Source: Hymenobacter terrenus
GTDB lineage: Bacteria; Bacteroidota; Bacteroidia; Cytophagales; Hymenobacteraceae
Assembly (NCBI RefSeq): GCF_000972495.1
Contig: NZ_LATM01000011.1
Location: 62,001-126,000, forward strand
DNA length: 64,000 nucleotides
Reading direction: 5' to 3'
The notes under the pieces are model-generated. The model had not been told where the DNA came from, ran no database searches, and saw nothing but the letters and a program-made list of their open reading frames with translations. Of the stretch, positions 1 through 8,990 are shown piece by piece. Numbering within the stretch: position 1 is the stretch's first letter; every line of letters begins with the position of its first letter. Made by a program: the position numbers and the translations under genes.

Positions 1-1
1 C

Positions 2-82
2 CTGGGCGTGGTTATCGGCTTTTTCAGCTCGGCCCGCGCCGTGCACAAATATCTAAAAATGTCGCTCGACGACCTGTATTAG
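2..82 (+). CDS. ftsX: C-terminus of FtsX-like cell division permease (partial)
   Basis: Only the last 26 codons are present. The reading frame begins before the window and stops at TAG in 80-82. The tail reads from a hydrophobic segment (LGVVIGFFSS) into a short cytoplasmic end (KYLKMSLDDLY), which resembles the last membrane helix and tail of FtsX proteins in Bacteroidota. FtsX is the membrane partner of FtsE in the divisome and controls cell-wall hydrolases. The neighbours support the call, because ftsX, a DUF3098 gene and uppP often follow each other in this phylum. With so little sequence the assignment rests largely on context. Confidence 0.6.
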   Translation: MGVVIGFFSSARAVHKYLKMSLDDLY

Positions 83-84
83 TC

Positions 85-113
85 GTTTTTCTCATTTGTT
101 GAATGAGAAAAAC
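85..113. other. AT-rich hairpin after ftsX
   Basis: Two 12-base arms (85-96 and 102-113) pair perfectly around a five-base loop. The hairpin sits just behind the ftsX stop and before the DUF3098 gene. There is no clear run of T after the stem on the plus strand and the stem is AT-rich, so a classical intrinsic terminator is doubtful. It may act as an RNA end or processing signal. Confidence 0.35.
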
Positions 114-145
114 AATATGGTTAAATGATAAATAGTACTTGTTAA

Positions 146-469
146 ATGAACCCTACTCCCGCTCCTCACTTCGCTTTCGGGCCACGCAACTACCGCCTCA
201 TGTGGCTCGGGCTGGCTCTGCTGGCGGCCGGCTTCATTACCATGATGTTTGGCGACAAGGATAATTATGGTGAGGATTTCGTCGGTATCACGCTGGGGCC
301 ACTGCTGCTTATCATCGGTTTTGGGGTTGAGTTTGCGGCCATCATGGTGCGCGACAAGCCCCTGGCTGGAAGCACCAAGACGCCCACTGCCACACCCGGT
401 GTTACCTCCGAAAGCCTGACGTCGGCAGCCGCACCTGCACCGGCTGCTCCTGCCTACAAGCGCCTGTAA
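146..469 (+). CDS. DUF3098 family small membrane protein
   Basis: A 107-residue protein with two predicted membrane helices (about residues 18-36 and 50-70) joined by a short loop containing GDKDNYGEDFVG. This matches the layout of the DUF3098 family, whose members in Bacteroidota sit between ftsX and uppP. The last 35 residues are rich in Ala, Pro and Thr and look unstructured. The gene ends 12 bases before uppP, so the two are probably cotranscribed. No biochemical role is known; the context points to the cell envelope or division. Confidence 0.75.
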   Translation: MNPTPAPHFAFGPRNYRLMWLGLALLAAGFITMMFGDKDNYGEDFVGITLGPLLLIIGFGVEFAAIMVRDKPLAGSTKTPTATPGVTSESLTSAAAPAPAAPAYKRL

Positions 470-481
470 TTTCCGTTCTGC

Positions 482-1312
482 ATGACCTATTGGCACGCGC
501 TGCTCCTCGCCATCGTGGAGGGCCTCACCGAATTTTTGCCCGTGTCCAGCACCGGCCACATGATTATTGCTTCGGCGCTGCTGGGTATTCCTGCCACTCC
601 GTTTTTTAAGCTATATCTGGTTGTTATTCAATTAGGTGCTATTCTATCCGTATTAGCGGTGTACTGGCGGCGCTTCTTTCAAAGCATTGATTTTTACCTG
701 AAGCTACTGGTGGCTTTCCTGCCAATTATAGTGGTGGGCTTGCTGCTGAAGAAACATATCGACGCCCTCCTTGAGTCGGTGACGACGGTGGCGGCCATGC
801 TATTACTGGGCGGCATCGTGCTGCTCTTTATTGACCGCTGGTTTCCGCAAGAAGAGCCGAACAAAGGCGGCCACCCGGTTACGAACCCCAACTGGCGCGA
901 GGCTTTTATCATCGGTTTATTCCAATGCCTGGCCGTGGTGCCGGGTGTGAGCCGCTCGGCCGCCACCATCATTGGCGGCCTCACCCAGAAGCTCACGCGC
1001 CGAGCAGCGGCCGAATTTGCCTTCTTCTTGGCAATGCCGACCATGGCCGCGGCGGCCGTGAAAGACCTCTATGACTATTACAAAGAGGCCAAAGCGCAGG
1101 GCATTGACCCAACGCACCTGTTCACGGCCGAGCAGGTGAAACAGCTGGTACTCGGCAATGTGGTAGCCTTCGTGGTAGCGCTGCTGGCCATTCGATTATT
1201 CGTGGGATTTGTGGCGAAATATGGGTTTCGGGCTTTCGGCATTTATCGCATCATCGCGGGCGGGATATTATTGCTGCTGATTGGGCTGGGCGTAAACATC
1301 CAACTGGTATGA
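482..1312 (+). CDS. uppP: Undecaprenyl-diphosphatase UppP/BacA
   Basis: The enzyme removes a phosphate from undecaprenyl pyrophosphate, recycling the lipid carrier for peptidoglycan and other wall polymers at the cytoplasmic membrane. At 276 residues it has the usual family length. Both signature motifs are visible: EGLTEFLPVSSTGH near residues 13-26, with the catalytic glutamates and the SSTGH loop, and PGVSRSAATI near residue 157, with the essential arginine. Several long hydrophobic helices fill the rest. The stop codon overlaps the truB start (ATGA at 1309-1312), which indicates translational coupling. Confidence 0.95.
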   Translation: MTYWHALLLAIVEGLTEFLPVSSTGHMIIASALLGIPATPFFKLYLVVIQLGAILSVLAVYWRRFFQSIDFYLKLLVAFLPIIVVGLLLKKHIDALLESVTTVAAMLLLGGIVLLFIDRWFPQEEPNKGGHPVTNPNWREAFIIGLFQCLAVVPGVSRSAATIIGGLTQKLTRRAAAEFAFFLAMPTMAAAAVKDLYDYYKEAKAQGIDPTHLFTAEQVKQLVLGNVVAFVVALLAIRLFVGFVAKYGFRAFGIYRIIAGGILLLLIGLGVNIQLV

Positions 1313-2160
1313 GCATGAAAACGCTGGCTGATTTCGACTTCGAAACGGGTGAAGTCCTCTTGCTCGACAAGCCTTTGACGTGGACTTCGTTCGATGTGGT
1401 ACGCAAGGTGAAAAATGCCCTGCGCATCAAAAAAATTGGGCACGCCGGCACCCTCGACCCCCTGGCTACTGGCTTGCTCATCCTGTGTACCGGGCGCAAA
1501 ACCAAGGAAATCGACCAGATTCAGGCCCAGGAAAAAGAATATACCGGCACCTTTCGCCTCGGCGAAACCACCCCCAGCTTCGACTTGGAGACTGCCGTGG
1601 ACATGGTCCGGCCCTACGCCCACCTCACCATCGAGCAGATTACGGCCGCGGCGCAGTCTTTCATCGGCACTATTCAGCAAACGCCACCCCTGTTCTCGGC
1701 CGTGAAAATTGACGGGCAGCGCGCTTATGACATAGCCCGCAAAGGCTTGAATGCGGAAATCAAATCGAAGACCATCGAAATAAAAGCGTACGAGCTGACG
1801 CGCATCGCGCTACCTGAAGTGGATTTTCGTATCGTCTGCTCCAAAGGCACTTACATCCGCAGCCTGGCCCGCGACCTGGGCCAGGCGCTGGGCTGTGGCG
1901 CCCACCTCACCCGCCTGGTGCGCACCCGCATCGGCGAGTTCCGGGTGGAGGATGCCTTTACGCTGGACGCCATTCAGGCCCTGCGGCCACCCCGGCCGGA
2001 AGGCGATAGCGGGCGTCCGCGCATTGAGCGCCCCCGCCCAGCACCTAACCGCGCCGGGCTGCAATATTATGCCGCACTCCAAGCCGATACCCTGGCTGCA
2101 CAGGCGCATAACAACACTCCTGAGCGACCCGCTCCTGCACCCGAAACTGCGTCGGAATAA
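1309..2160 (+). CDS. truB: tRNA pseudouridine(55) synthase TruB
   Basis: TruB converts U55 in the T-loop of tRNAs to pseudouridine. The catalytic motif GHAGTLDPLATGLL is present near residues 44-57, with the active Asp in TLDP. Other family stretches are KEYTGTFRLGETTPSFD, PPLFSAVKIDGQRAYD and CSKGTYIRSLARDLG. The start overlaps the end of uppP by four bases. The enzyme core ends near residue 222. About 60 further residues rich in Pro, Arg and Ala (from LRPPRPEGD) form a low-complexity tail that is not part of the usual fold. A 256-base gap separates it from ribF. Confidence 0.95.
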   Translation: MSMKTLADFDFETGEVLLLDKPLTWTSFDVVRKVKNALRIKKIGHAGTLDPLATGLLILCTGRKTKEIDQIQAQEKEYTGTFRLGETTPSFDLETAVDMVRPYAHLTIEQITAAAQSFIGTIQQTPPLFSAVKIDGQRAYDIARKGLNAEIKSKTIEIKAYELTRIALPEVDFRIVCSKGTYIRSLARDLGQALGCGAHLTRLVRTRIGEFRVEDAFTLDAIQALRPPRPEGDSGRPRIERPRPAPNRAGLQYYAALQADTLAAQAHNNTPERPAPAPETASE

Positions 2161-2368
2161 TTGGGATTGAGTTCGGTCCGGCCCATTAGTTTGTGGTTTG
2201 GGAGGAAGAGGCACTACTCTACCGTAAACCAAAGTATAAATTCTTACTGCTACGGAGCAGAATTTCTTTGGCAGCTTACACGCAGGCTTGCGCCGCTAGC
2301 TGGATACTCCCACACGAAGCGGCCATTGTTATCCTGACAGTAGCTGTACGAGTTAGGATGGCGCCCGC

Positions 2369-2376
2369 TACCTTCG
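2369..2376 (+). promoter_or_regulatory. Candidate -7 element upstream of ribF
   Basis: The sequence TACCTTCG lies 41 bases before the ribF start and differs by one base from the Bacteroidota -7 consensus TAnnTTTG. No convincing TTTG -33 element is seen at the right distance. The 256-base gap between truB and ribF otherwise shows no gene, so a promoter here is plausible. Confidence 0.3.
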
Positions 2377-2416
2377 CGGCGGTACTTTTTCCTTCATTCG
2401 CTTCTCCGGCGCCCCC

Positions 2417-3364
2417 ATGCACGTCATCCGCGACCCGGCCCAGTTTCCTTTTCTATCCAATGCCGTCGTTACGAGCGGCACCTTTGATGGCGTCCACATC
2501 GGGCATCAGCGCATTTTGGCGCGGCTACACGAAGTAGCCCAGGCCAGCGGCGGGCCGTCGGTGGTTATCACGTACTGGCCGCACCCGCGGCTGGTGCTCG
2601 GCCCGCCGCCCTCCCATCCCGAGCTGCTGGAGTTACAACTACTCAACACCTTGGAAGAGCGGATTGAGAAGCTCACCTGGTTCGGGGTCGATTACTTGCT
2701 CATTGTGCCCTTTACCAAGGAGTTTGCGCAGTGGACTTCGGAAGAATACATCCAGAATCTGCTGCTGAAAACCGTCGGGGCCCGGCAGTTGGTCATTGGC
2801 TACGACCACCGGTTTGGCAAAAACCGCGAGGGTGGTTTCGACTACCTCAGCCAGCACGCCGGCCGCTACGGCCTGACCGTAGAAGAAATTCCGCGTGAGG
2901 ATGTGGATGCTGTGGGCGTCAGCAGCACCCGCATCCGTCAGGCCCTGCGCCAGGGCGACATCGCGACAGCCAACCGCTACCTTGGCTACCTCTATCCGCT
3001 CACAGGCACGGTGGTGCACGGCCAGAAGCTTGGCCGCACCATCGGCTACCCCACCGCCAACCTAGCCCCCATCGAGCCGCTCAAACTGGTGCCGGCGCGG
3101 GGCATCTATGCAGTGTGGGCTACTACAGCGGCAGGCACCCGGCACATGGCCATGCTCAGCATTGGCGTGCGGCCCACCATTGGGAATGATTTGGCGCAGA
3201 CTATTGAGGTGAATTTGCTGGATTTCAGTGGTGATTTATACGACCATCTGTTGACCCTGGAATTTGTAGCTTGGCTACGGGCTGAAGAAAAATACGATGG
3301 ATTGGACGCGCTAAAGGCCCAATTAGCGTTGGATGCGGAGAATACGAGGGCGGCATTGGCCTAA
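2417..3364 (+). CDS. ribF: Bifunctional riboflavin kinase/FAD synthetase RibF
   Basis: RibF phosphorylates riboflavin to FMN and then adenylates FMN to FAD. At 315 residues it has the normal two-domain length. The N-terminal nucleotidyltransferase domain shows GTFDGVHIGHQRIL near residues 20-33 and the SSTRIRQAL motif near residue 173. The C-terminal flavokinase domain shows GRTIGYPTANL near residue 206 and a conserved EVNLLDFSGDLY stretch. The ATG at 2417 fits the family N-terminus. The next gene starts 31 bases later and is unrelated in function. Confidence 0.95.
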   Translation: MHVIRDPAQFPFLSNAVVTSGTFDGVHIGHQRILARLHEVAQASGGPSVVITYWPHPRLVLGPPPSHPELLELQLLNTLEERIEKLTWFGVDYLLIVPFTKEFAQWTSEEYIQNLLLKTVGARQLVIGYDHRFGKNREGGFDYLSQHAGRYGLTVEEIPREDVDAVGVSSTRIRQALRQGDIATANRYLGYLYPLTGTVVHGQKLGRTIGYPTANLAPIEPLKLVPARGIYAVWATTAAGTRHMAMLSIGVRPTIGNDLAQTIEVNLLDFSGDLYDHLLTLEFVAWLRAEEKYDGLDALKAQLALDAENTRAALA

Positions 3365-3395
3365 CTCGCTTTTACCCCATATTATCCGATTCATA

Positions 3396-4637
3396 ATGAG
3401 CAAATTAAAATTATTTCTATTATCCTGCTGCTGGCTAGGGGTCCTGGGCGCGGCGCAGGCCCAGGGCAAGCTCAAAGGCGTGGTGCTGGACTCCGTAACG
3501 CGAGAGCCCCTGGCATTTGCTAGTGTGTTTCTGGCCAATACCACGCTGGGAGCCACGACGACTGAGCAGGGGCAGTTTGAGTTTCCGCGCGTGCCGGCGG
3601 GCACCTACGACGTAGTGGGCTCCTACGTGGGCTACCGCTTGGCCAAGCAGTCCATCACCGTGGGCCCGACGCCCCAGCAAGTGACGCTGCAACTAGCCCC
3701 GACGGGCAACCAACTAGGGGAAGTAGTGGTGAAGCCCGCTCCCAACAAGCCGGAAGAATACCAGAAGTTCACCAAGCTGTTTCTGGGCGGAACCGCGTTT
3801 TCGGAGCAGTGCCACATCAGCAACCCCGAGCAGGTGCGCGTACTCTACGACGACTCGACCAAGGAGCTAACGGCCCGGGCCAAAGAGTTTGCCCAAATCG
3901 ACAATGACGCCCTGGGTTATCGCCTGAAATATTACGGGCTGGACTTTTCTCACAACGACGAGGACCAGTCGCTTGCCTATTACGGCCAGCCCGTGTTCGA
4001 GGAAATGACCCCGCGCGATGAGCGCCAGCGGAAGCAGTGGGCCGCCAACCGCGCCGCAGCATACAAGGGCTCGTTTATGCATTTTCTGCGTAGCGTGTAC
4101 AACAACCGGCTACAGGCCGAGGGCTTCCTGGCCCAGCAGGTGCGCGTGGTGCGCAACCCGCACTTCGAGCGCGCAGACAGCCTCCGCCGCACTATGCTGG
4201 AGGCTCGCCCCAATGGCCCGTTTACCAGGGCCGAACGCGACTCACTGACCTATTGGACTCGCCAGGTGCCAGTTACCGCCACACTCCTTCCCACCGCCCG
4301 GCCCATCGACAGCCTGCGCCGGGTCTCGCCCGACGGGCAGCATACATTTTTGCGCTTCACGGGCGAATTACAAGTGGCTTATTTTGGTGAGGCGCCCGAC
4401 CCGCGCTACAAGCGGGCGATGTCGCCGCTGGGCGCGTCCGCCACGCCCTACCCCAGCAAGCGGCAAGTGTCGCGGCTGAAGCTGCAAGGCCGCGAGGCCG
4501 AGATTCAGGCCAACGGCTCGCTGCTCAACCCGTTGGAAGTGTACAACGGCGAATATTGGGGCTTTGAGAGAATTGGTGAATTTTTACCCGTCGATTACGT
4601 CCCCCCACCCACTGCTGCCGCTCCTGCTAAGCCATGA
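3396..4637 (+). CDS. Exported carboxypeptidase-regulatory-like domain protein
   Basis: The protein has 413 residues from the ATG at 3396. An in-frame codon further upstream (3333) would place 21 extra charged residues before the signal peptide, so it was rejected. Residues 1-23 are a signal peptide ending in AQAQ. Residues 24-105 form a carboxypeptidase-D regulatory-like beta-sandwich (KGVVLDSVTREPLAFASVF), a domain that often begins Bacteroidota surface proteins and TonB receptors. The remaining 300 residues are unassigned and lack a receptor barrel. Its stop overlaps the scoA start (ATGA at 4634-4637). A periplasmic or outer-membrane location is inferred; the function is unknown. Confidence 0.75.
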   Translation: MSKLKLFLLSCCWLGVLGAAQAQGKLKGVVLDSVTREPLAFASVFLANTTLGATTTEQGQFEFPRVPAGTYDVVGSYVGYRLAKQSITVGPTPQQVTLQLAPTGNQLGEVVVKPAPNKPEEYQKFTKLFLGGTAFSEQCHISNPEQVRVLYDDSTKELTARAKEFAQIDNDALGYRLKYYGLDFSHNDEDQSLAYYGQPVFEEMTPRDERQRKQWAANRAAAYKGSFMHFLRSVYNNRLQAEGFLAQQVRVVRNPHFERADSLRRTMLEARPNGPFTRAERDSLTYWTRQVPVTATLLPTARPIDSLRRVSPDGQHTFLRFTGELQVAYFGEAPDPRYKRAMSPLGASATPYPSKRQVSRLKLQGREAEIQANGSLLNPLEVYNGEYWGFERIGEFLPVDYVPPPTAAAPAKP

Positions 4638-5332
4638 TAGATAAAACCGTTTCCAACGCCCAGGAAGCCCTCCAAGGCATCGCTGATGGCATGACCCTGA
4701 TGCTCGGCGGCTTTGGCCTCTGCGGCATCCCCGAAAACTCCATTCAGGAGCTGCTACGCCTCGGCGTGAAAAACCTGACCTGCATCTCGAACAACGCCGG
4801 CGTTGATGATTTCGGCATTGGCCTGCTGCTGCAAACCAAGCAGGTGAAGAAGATGATTTCGAGCTACGTGGGTGAGAATGCGGAGTTTGAACGCCAACTC
4901 CTCAGCGGCGAGCTGGAGGTAGAACTCATTCCGCAGGGTACATTGGCCGAGCGCTGCCGGGCTGGTGGGGCGGGCATTCCGGCCTTTTTCACGCCCGCCG
5001 GCTACGGCACCGAAGTGGGCGAAGGCAAGGAAAGCCGCGAGTTCAACGGCAAAATGTATCTGCTGGAAACTGCTTTGCATGCCGATTTTGCCTTCGTGAA
5101 AGCCTGGAAAGGCGACACAGCCGGCAACCTGATTTATAAAGGCACGGCCCGCAACTTCAACCCAATGATGGCCACAGCCGGCAAAATCACGGTGGCTGAA
5201 GTCGAAGAACTAGTGCCCGCCGGCGAGCTCGACCCTAATCAGATTCATACGCCGGGCATTTTCGTGCAGCGCATTTATCAGGGCGAGCGGTACGAAAAGC
5301 GCATCGAGCAACGGACGGTATCACGGATTTAG
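4634..5332 (+). CDS. scoA: 3-oxoacid CoA-transferase subunit A
   Basis: This is the alpha subunit of a succinyl-CoA (or acetyl-CoA):3-oxoacid CoA-transferase, which moves CoA between acyl donors and acetoacetate in ketone-body and short-chain acid use. Its 232 residues match the family. Typical motifs are GMTLMLGGFGLCGIPEN, a NNAGVDDFGIGLLL stretch and FFTPAGYGTEVGEGKE. The catalytic glutamate is in subunit B, encoded at 6832-7488. The two subunit genes are not adjacent here: a serine hydrolase gene of 1.3 kb lies between them. The start codon overlaps the stop of the preceding gene. Confidence 0.93.
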   Translation: MIDKTVSNAQEALQGIADGMTLMLGGFGLCGIPENSIQELLRLGVKNLTCISNNAGVDDFGIGLLLQTKQVKKMISSYVGENAEFERQLLSGELEVELIPQGTLAERCRAGGAGIPAFFTPAGYGTEVGEGKESREFNGKMYLLETALHADFAFVKAWKGDTAGNLIYKGTARNFNPMMATAGKITVAEVEELVPAGELDPNQIHTPGIFVQRIYQGERYEKRIEQRTVSRI

Positions 5333-5429
5333 CCAGATTTCTTAGATTTCTCGGATTCTTTCTTCACCTGTTTTGGCTTGGGGAATGCTAGGGGTTAGGT
5401 TTTGAGTTGTTTTTTATGAAGGTCATGCT

Positions 5430-6749
5430 ATGAGAAATTCTGTTTTCGCGTTCCTGCTGCTCGGCAGCTATGGTGCGATTGCGCAAGTAACGATGCCGGT
5501 GCGCAAGGCTCCGGTATCTGCAACTGCCGAGCCCGCCACCATCGACCCAGCCAGCGCACAGCCCATCGACAAGCTGCTACGGCAGTATACGGGGCCCAGC
5601 CTCGTGGCCGGAGCCATCGCACTGGTGATGCGTGACGGCAAAGTAGTGTACCGCCAAGCTTTTGGCCTTGATGACATGGAAGCCCACACTCCCCTGAAGA
5701 CCAATGCCATTATGCGCATTGCCTCCCAAACCAAGGCTGTGACCAGCGTGGGCGTCATGATGCTTTATGACGAGGGAAAATTTCAGTTGGACGACCCGAT
5801 TTCAAAGTATCTGCCGGCTTTCACTAATCCCAAGATACTGGCTACTTTCAACGAGAAGGACTCGACGTACACCACCGTACCGGCCAAGAGCGAAATCACC
5901 ATCCGGCAGCTGCTTACGCATACTTCCGGCATCAGCTACCCGGTAATTGGTACGAAGGAGGCACGAGCTATTTATGCCAAAGCGCACATTCCGAGCGGCA
6001 TTGGCACGCCTATGGGCACGCTGAGCAAGTCGATAGATGCGCTCGGAGCCCTCCCGCTCGTGCACGAGCCGGGTGAGAAATTTACTTATGGCCTTAGCGT
6101 TGATGTGCTGGGCCGGCTGATTGAGGTGCTGTCGGGCCAGTCGCTGGACCAGTACTTTCGCACCCGGATTTTTGAGCCGCTGGGCATGCGCGACACCTAT
6201 TTTTACCTGCCCGCTACCAAGCAAGCGCGCCTGGCCCGCCTTTACACGGAATGGGACGCCAAAAAAACGGTACCCATGGCGCCGCGTGATGGCCTGACGC
6301 CAGACTACCCGAAGGCAGCCGGTACATACTTTTCGGGTGGCGCCGGCCTCTCATCTACCATCGACGACTATGCCGCTTTCCTGCAAATGATGCTCAACAA
6401 TGGTACTTATAAGGGCCACAGCCTGCTCAAGCCTGCCACCGTCGCGCTGATGACCCAAAACCAGATTGGTGTCCTGAATCAGGGCGACCACAAATTTGGC
6501 CTCGGCTTCAGCATTACCATGCCCGAAAACGTGAAAGTGCCGGGCCTCTCAGCCGGCTCCTACGAGTGGGGCGGCATCTTCGGCACCACGTACTGGATCG
6601 ACCCCAAGGAGAAGCTGGTAGCGTTGATATACACGCAGAAATACCCCAGCGTTACCAGCCGCCATTTGGCCGATGAGTTTAAAACCGCAGTTTATCAGTC
6701 TTTTGTACCCAGCCAGCAAGCCCTGGCTCCGGCAGCCGTCACTAAGTAG
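5430..6749 (+). CDS. Serine hydrolase of the beta-lactamase class C family
   Basis: The protein has 439 residues with a short signal peptide (cleavage near residue 19) and is probably periplasmic. The S-x-x-K nucleophile motif is S99-Q-T-K102, followed by a LLTHTSGISY stretch typical of the family and a second motif region around FTYGLSVDVLGRL. The family includes class C beta-lactamases, DD-peptidases and esterases, so the substrate cannot be read from sequence. The gene lies 97 bases after scoA and 82 bases before scoB. An esterase or lactonase supplying the CoA-transferase pathway would be one explanation, but a chance insertion is equally possible. Confidence 0.88.
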   Translation: MRNSVFAFLLLGSYGAIAQVTMPVRKAPVSATAEPATIDPASAQPIDKLLRQYTGPSLVAGAIALVMRDGKVVYRQAFGLDDMEAHTPLKTNAIMRIASQTKAVTSVGVMMLYDEGKFQLDDPISKYLPAFTNPKILATFNEKDSTYTTVPAKSEITIRQLLTHTSGISYPVIGTKEARAIYAKAHIPSGIGTPMGTLSKSIDALGALPLVHEPGEKFTYGLSVDVLGRLIEVLSGQSLDQYFRTRIFEPLGMRDTYFYLPATKQARLARLYTEWDAKKTVPMAPRDGLTPDYPKAAGTYFSGGAGLSSTIDDYAAFLQMMLNNGTYKGHSLLKPATVALMTQNQIGVLNQGDHKFGLGFSITMPENVKVPGLSAGSYEWGGIFGTTYWIDPKEKLVALIYTQKYPSVTSRHLADEFKTAVYQSFVPSQQALAPAAVTK

Positions 6750-6831
6750 CCCGGCGCCTGTTTCTCCCTACCTCCCACCCCAAAAATCCGCGTAATCCGA
6801 CCCATCCGTCGAATCCGTGGTTCAGACAATT

Positions 6832-7488
6832 ATGCTTGACAAACACGGCATTGCCAAAAGAATAGCCCAGGAAGTAAAGGATGGCTCCTACGTCAACCTC
6901 GGCATCGGCATTCCCACGCTGGTAGCTAACTACATCCCAGCCGGCATCAACGTTGAATTACAGTCCGAAAACGGCCTGCTCGGCATGGGCCCCTTCCCTA
7001 CCGAAGACCAAGTTGACCCTGACCTTATCAACGCCGGCAAGCAGACCGTGACCACACTGCCAGGCTCCAGCATCTTCTCTTCGGCTGATTCGTTCGGCAT
7101 GATTCGCGGCGAGCACGTAGACCTCACCATTCTCGGCGCTATGGAAGTATCGGAGCGCGGCGACATTGCCAACTGGAAAATCCCCGGCAAAATGGTGAAG
7201 GGCATGGGCGGTGCCATGGACTTGGTGGCATCTGCCAAAAACATTATCGTGGCTATGCAGCACGTGGCCAAAGACGGTTCTTCCAAACTGTTGACTGACT
7301 GCACACTGCCCATCACCGGCCTGCGCTGCGTGAAAAAAATCGTGACTGAGTTGGCCGTCCTCGATGTGACGCCCGACGGTTTCGTGCTGCGCGAGCGGGC
7401 GCCCGGCGTGAGCGTGGAACAGATTGAAGCGGCCACCGCCGGCAAACTAGTGGTGCCCGAGGGCGAAGTGCCGGAGATGACGATTTAA
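6832..7488 (+). CDS. scoB: 3-oxoacid CoA-transferase subunit B
   Basis: This is the beta subunit that pairs with the product of 4634-5332. It carries the catalytic glutamate in the motif LQSENGLLGMGPFP, which forms the gamma-glutamyl-CoA thioester intermediate. The N-terminus (LDKHGIAKRIAQEVKDG) and the NLGIGIPTLV stretch fit the family. I chose the ATG at 6832; an in-frame GTG at 6817 would add five residues that do not fit. At 218 residues it is of normal length. Separation from scoA by another gene is unusual. Confidence 0.93.
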   Translation: MLDKHGIAKRIAQEVKDGSYVNLGIGIPTLVANYIPAGINVELQSENGLLGMGPFPTEDQVDPDLINAGKQTVTTLPGSSIFSSADSFGMIRGEHVDLTILGAMEVSERGDIANWKIPGKMVKGMGGAMDLVASAKNIIVAMQHVAKDGSSKLLTDCTLPITGLRCVKKIVTELAVLDVTPDGFVLRERAPGVSVEQIEAATAGKLVVPEGEVPEMTI

Positions 7489-7545
7489 GGATGTAGGAAC
7501 AAAGCCCGAGGCCGTATCTTCGTCGCCCCTCATTAGCACGATTTT

Positions 7546-8718
7546 ATGCGCCGACTCCTACCCTTTTTTCTGCTGACAACCGTTTCGGGCTGGGCCCAAC
7601 CCACCTCACCCGTCATCGACCGAACCGACATGCCGGCACCCAGCGCCTCGGCTCCTGTCGACACGCTGCGGCTGAGCATAGCCAGCCCGGTGCTACCCAC
7701 TGCGGCTACGCCCCTCACCCAGCGCGGCGCCAACCAGACCTGGAACTACACCAGCCTGGTACCGGTGAGCCAACGCGTGGAGCAGTTTGTGCAGGTGAGT
7801 TCCTTTGCCGCCACAGCCCCTCTTTACTCGCTCACTTTTGGCGTTTTTGGCGGTGTGAACCGGGCCACCACCGCCTCACCGCAGTCACTGCCCCTGGCGC
7901 TGCCCTCCGGCGTGCCGCTCACGCTGACCGATACCTACCAATTTTATAATACCTCGGGCGCGACGGCGGCCACGCAGGACTTCCGCTCGGTGGGCTTTGG
8001 CGGCTCGCTAGCGGGCAACGCCGTGCCCGTCACCTACGCCAGCCAAGCACAACAGGACATAATCTACCGCTTTCCGCTGAGTTTCGCTAGCCAAGCCGAT
8101 TCCAGCGAGTCGTTTTTTGCCACACCGACGGCCCTGGCCACCGTGGCTTACCTCAGCCAGGAGCGCAAACGGGTGAACCGCGTTGACGCCTGGGGCACCC
8201 TTACTACCCCATTCGGCACGTTCAACACCGTGCGGGTAGTGAGCAAATTGATTGACCACGACAGCGTCGCGTTCGGCGGCACGCCTGGCTTTGGCTTCGA
8301 CCTGCCCGTGACCCGCGAGTACAAATGGCTGGCCAAAGGGCAGCGCGTGCCGGTACTCACCATCATCACGCAAGAAGTGCTGGGCAGCGAAACCATCAGC
8401 GGTGTGCAATACCGCGACAGCTACCGCCGTATTGTGCAACTGGCTACCCGCGATGCGGTCACCCAGGCCGTGCTGACTGCGTATCCTAACCCCTCGGCCG
8501 TAGGCAGCTCACTGGCACTTACGGTGCCGGCAAGCCGCGAACCACTCATGGTATCAGCCACCGACCTGGTGGGCCGGGAGTTGTTTCGGCGCAACTTCGG
8601 CAGCACCTTAGGCACGCTCATCTTGGATGCCGAAGCCTTTGGCAACTTCCGCGGCCTGGCCCTGCTGACGGTGACCACCAGCTACGGCACGGCTACATGC
8701 CGCGTAGTGCGGGAATAA
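7546..8718 (+). CDS. Secreted protein with type IX sorting domain
   Basis: The protein has 390 residues. A signal peptide covers residues 1-18 (ending SGWAQ). The last 75 residues start with AYPNPSAVG and look like a type A C-terminal sorting domain, the signal for export by the type IX secretion system of Bacteroidota. The central part is rich in beta-prone Thr, Ser and Ala and has no motif I recognise. TATCTTCG at 7515-7522, 24 bases before the ATG, resembles a -7 promoter element. The gene appears to stand alone. The protein is expected on the cell surface or outside the cell. Confidence 0.72.
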   Translation: MRRLLPFFLLTTVSGWAQPTSPVIDRTDMPAPSASAPVDTLRLSIASPVLPTAATPLTQRGANQTWNYTSLVPVSQRVEQFVQVSSFAATAPLYSLTFGVFGGVNRATTASPQSLPLALPSGVPLTLTDTYQFYNTSGATAATQDFRSVGFGGSLAGNAVPVTYASQAQQDIIYRFPLSFASQADSSESFFATPTALATVAYLSQERKRVNRVDAWGTLTTPFGTFNTVRVVSKLIDHDSVAFGGTPGFGFDLPVTREYKWLAKGQRVPVLTIITQEVLGSETISGVQYRDSYRRIVQLATRDAVTQAVLTAYPNPSAVGSSLALTVPASREPLMVSATDLVGRELFRRNFGSTLGTLILDAEAFGNFRGLALLTVTTSYGTATCRVVRE

Positions 8719-8849
8719 TTTTGGCATTATAAATTTCCTTCTATTAGAAAGTGAATCAACAGGTTCAAGATTGTGTGAGTTGGCTTTTGGGCAGCGCCAA
8801 GTGCTTGGCGGCACTATTGTAGCATGCCATAAATATTAATTACGACAAT

Positions 8850-8990
8850 GTGAGAAAGGCACTTTTGCTCTTGCTGATATTGCAACTACCGGCTTGGGGC
8901 AGCCAGATTGCGGTTGACTTGAATTCAGAAAACCTGGTAAGTTGGAGTGTTTGGGAACTCAAAGGCACTACAGCACTACGATGCAGTTAA
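8850..8990 (+). pseudogene. Short signal-peptide frame, possible 5' piece of a broken gene
   Basis: A GTG at 8850 opens 46 codons that begin with a clear signal peptide (RKALLLLLILQLPAWG) and end at TAA in 8988-8990. The next frame (8918 onward, stop at 9383-9385) continues directly with a protein that has no signal of its own. Together they look like one exported protein split by a frameshift near 8918-8985, although two independent small genes cannot be excluded. Confidence 0.3.

Noticed and set aside
85..113. Hairpin after ftsX as a terminator
   Set aside because: The T run precedes the stem instead of following it and the stem is AT-rich, so it is listed only as a hairpin.
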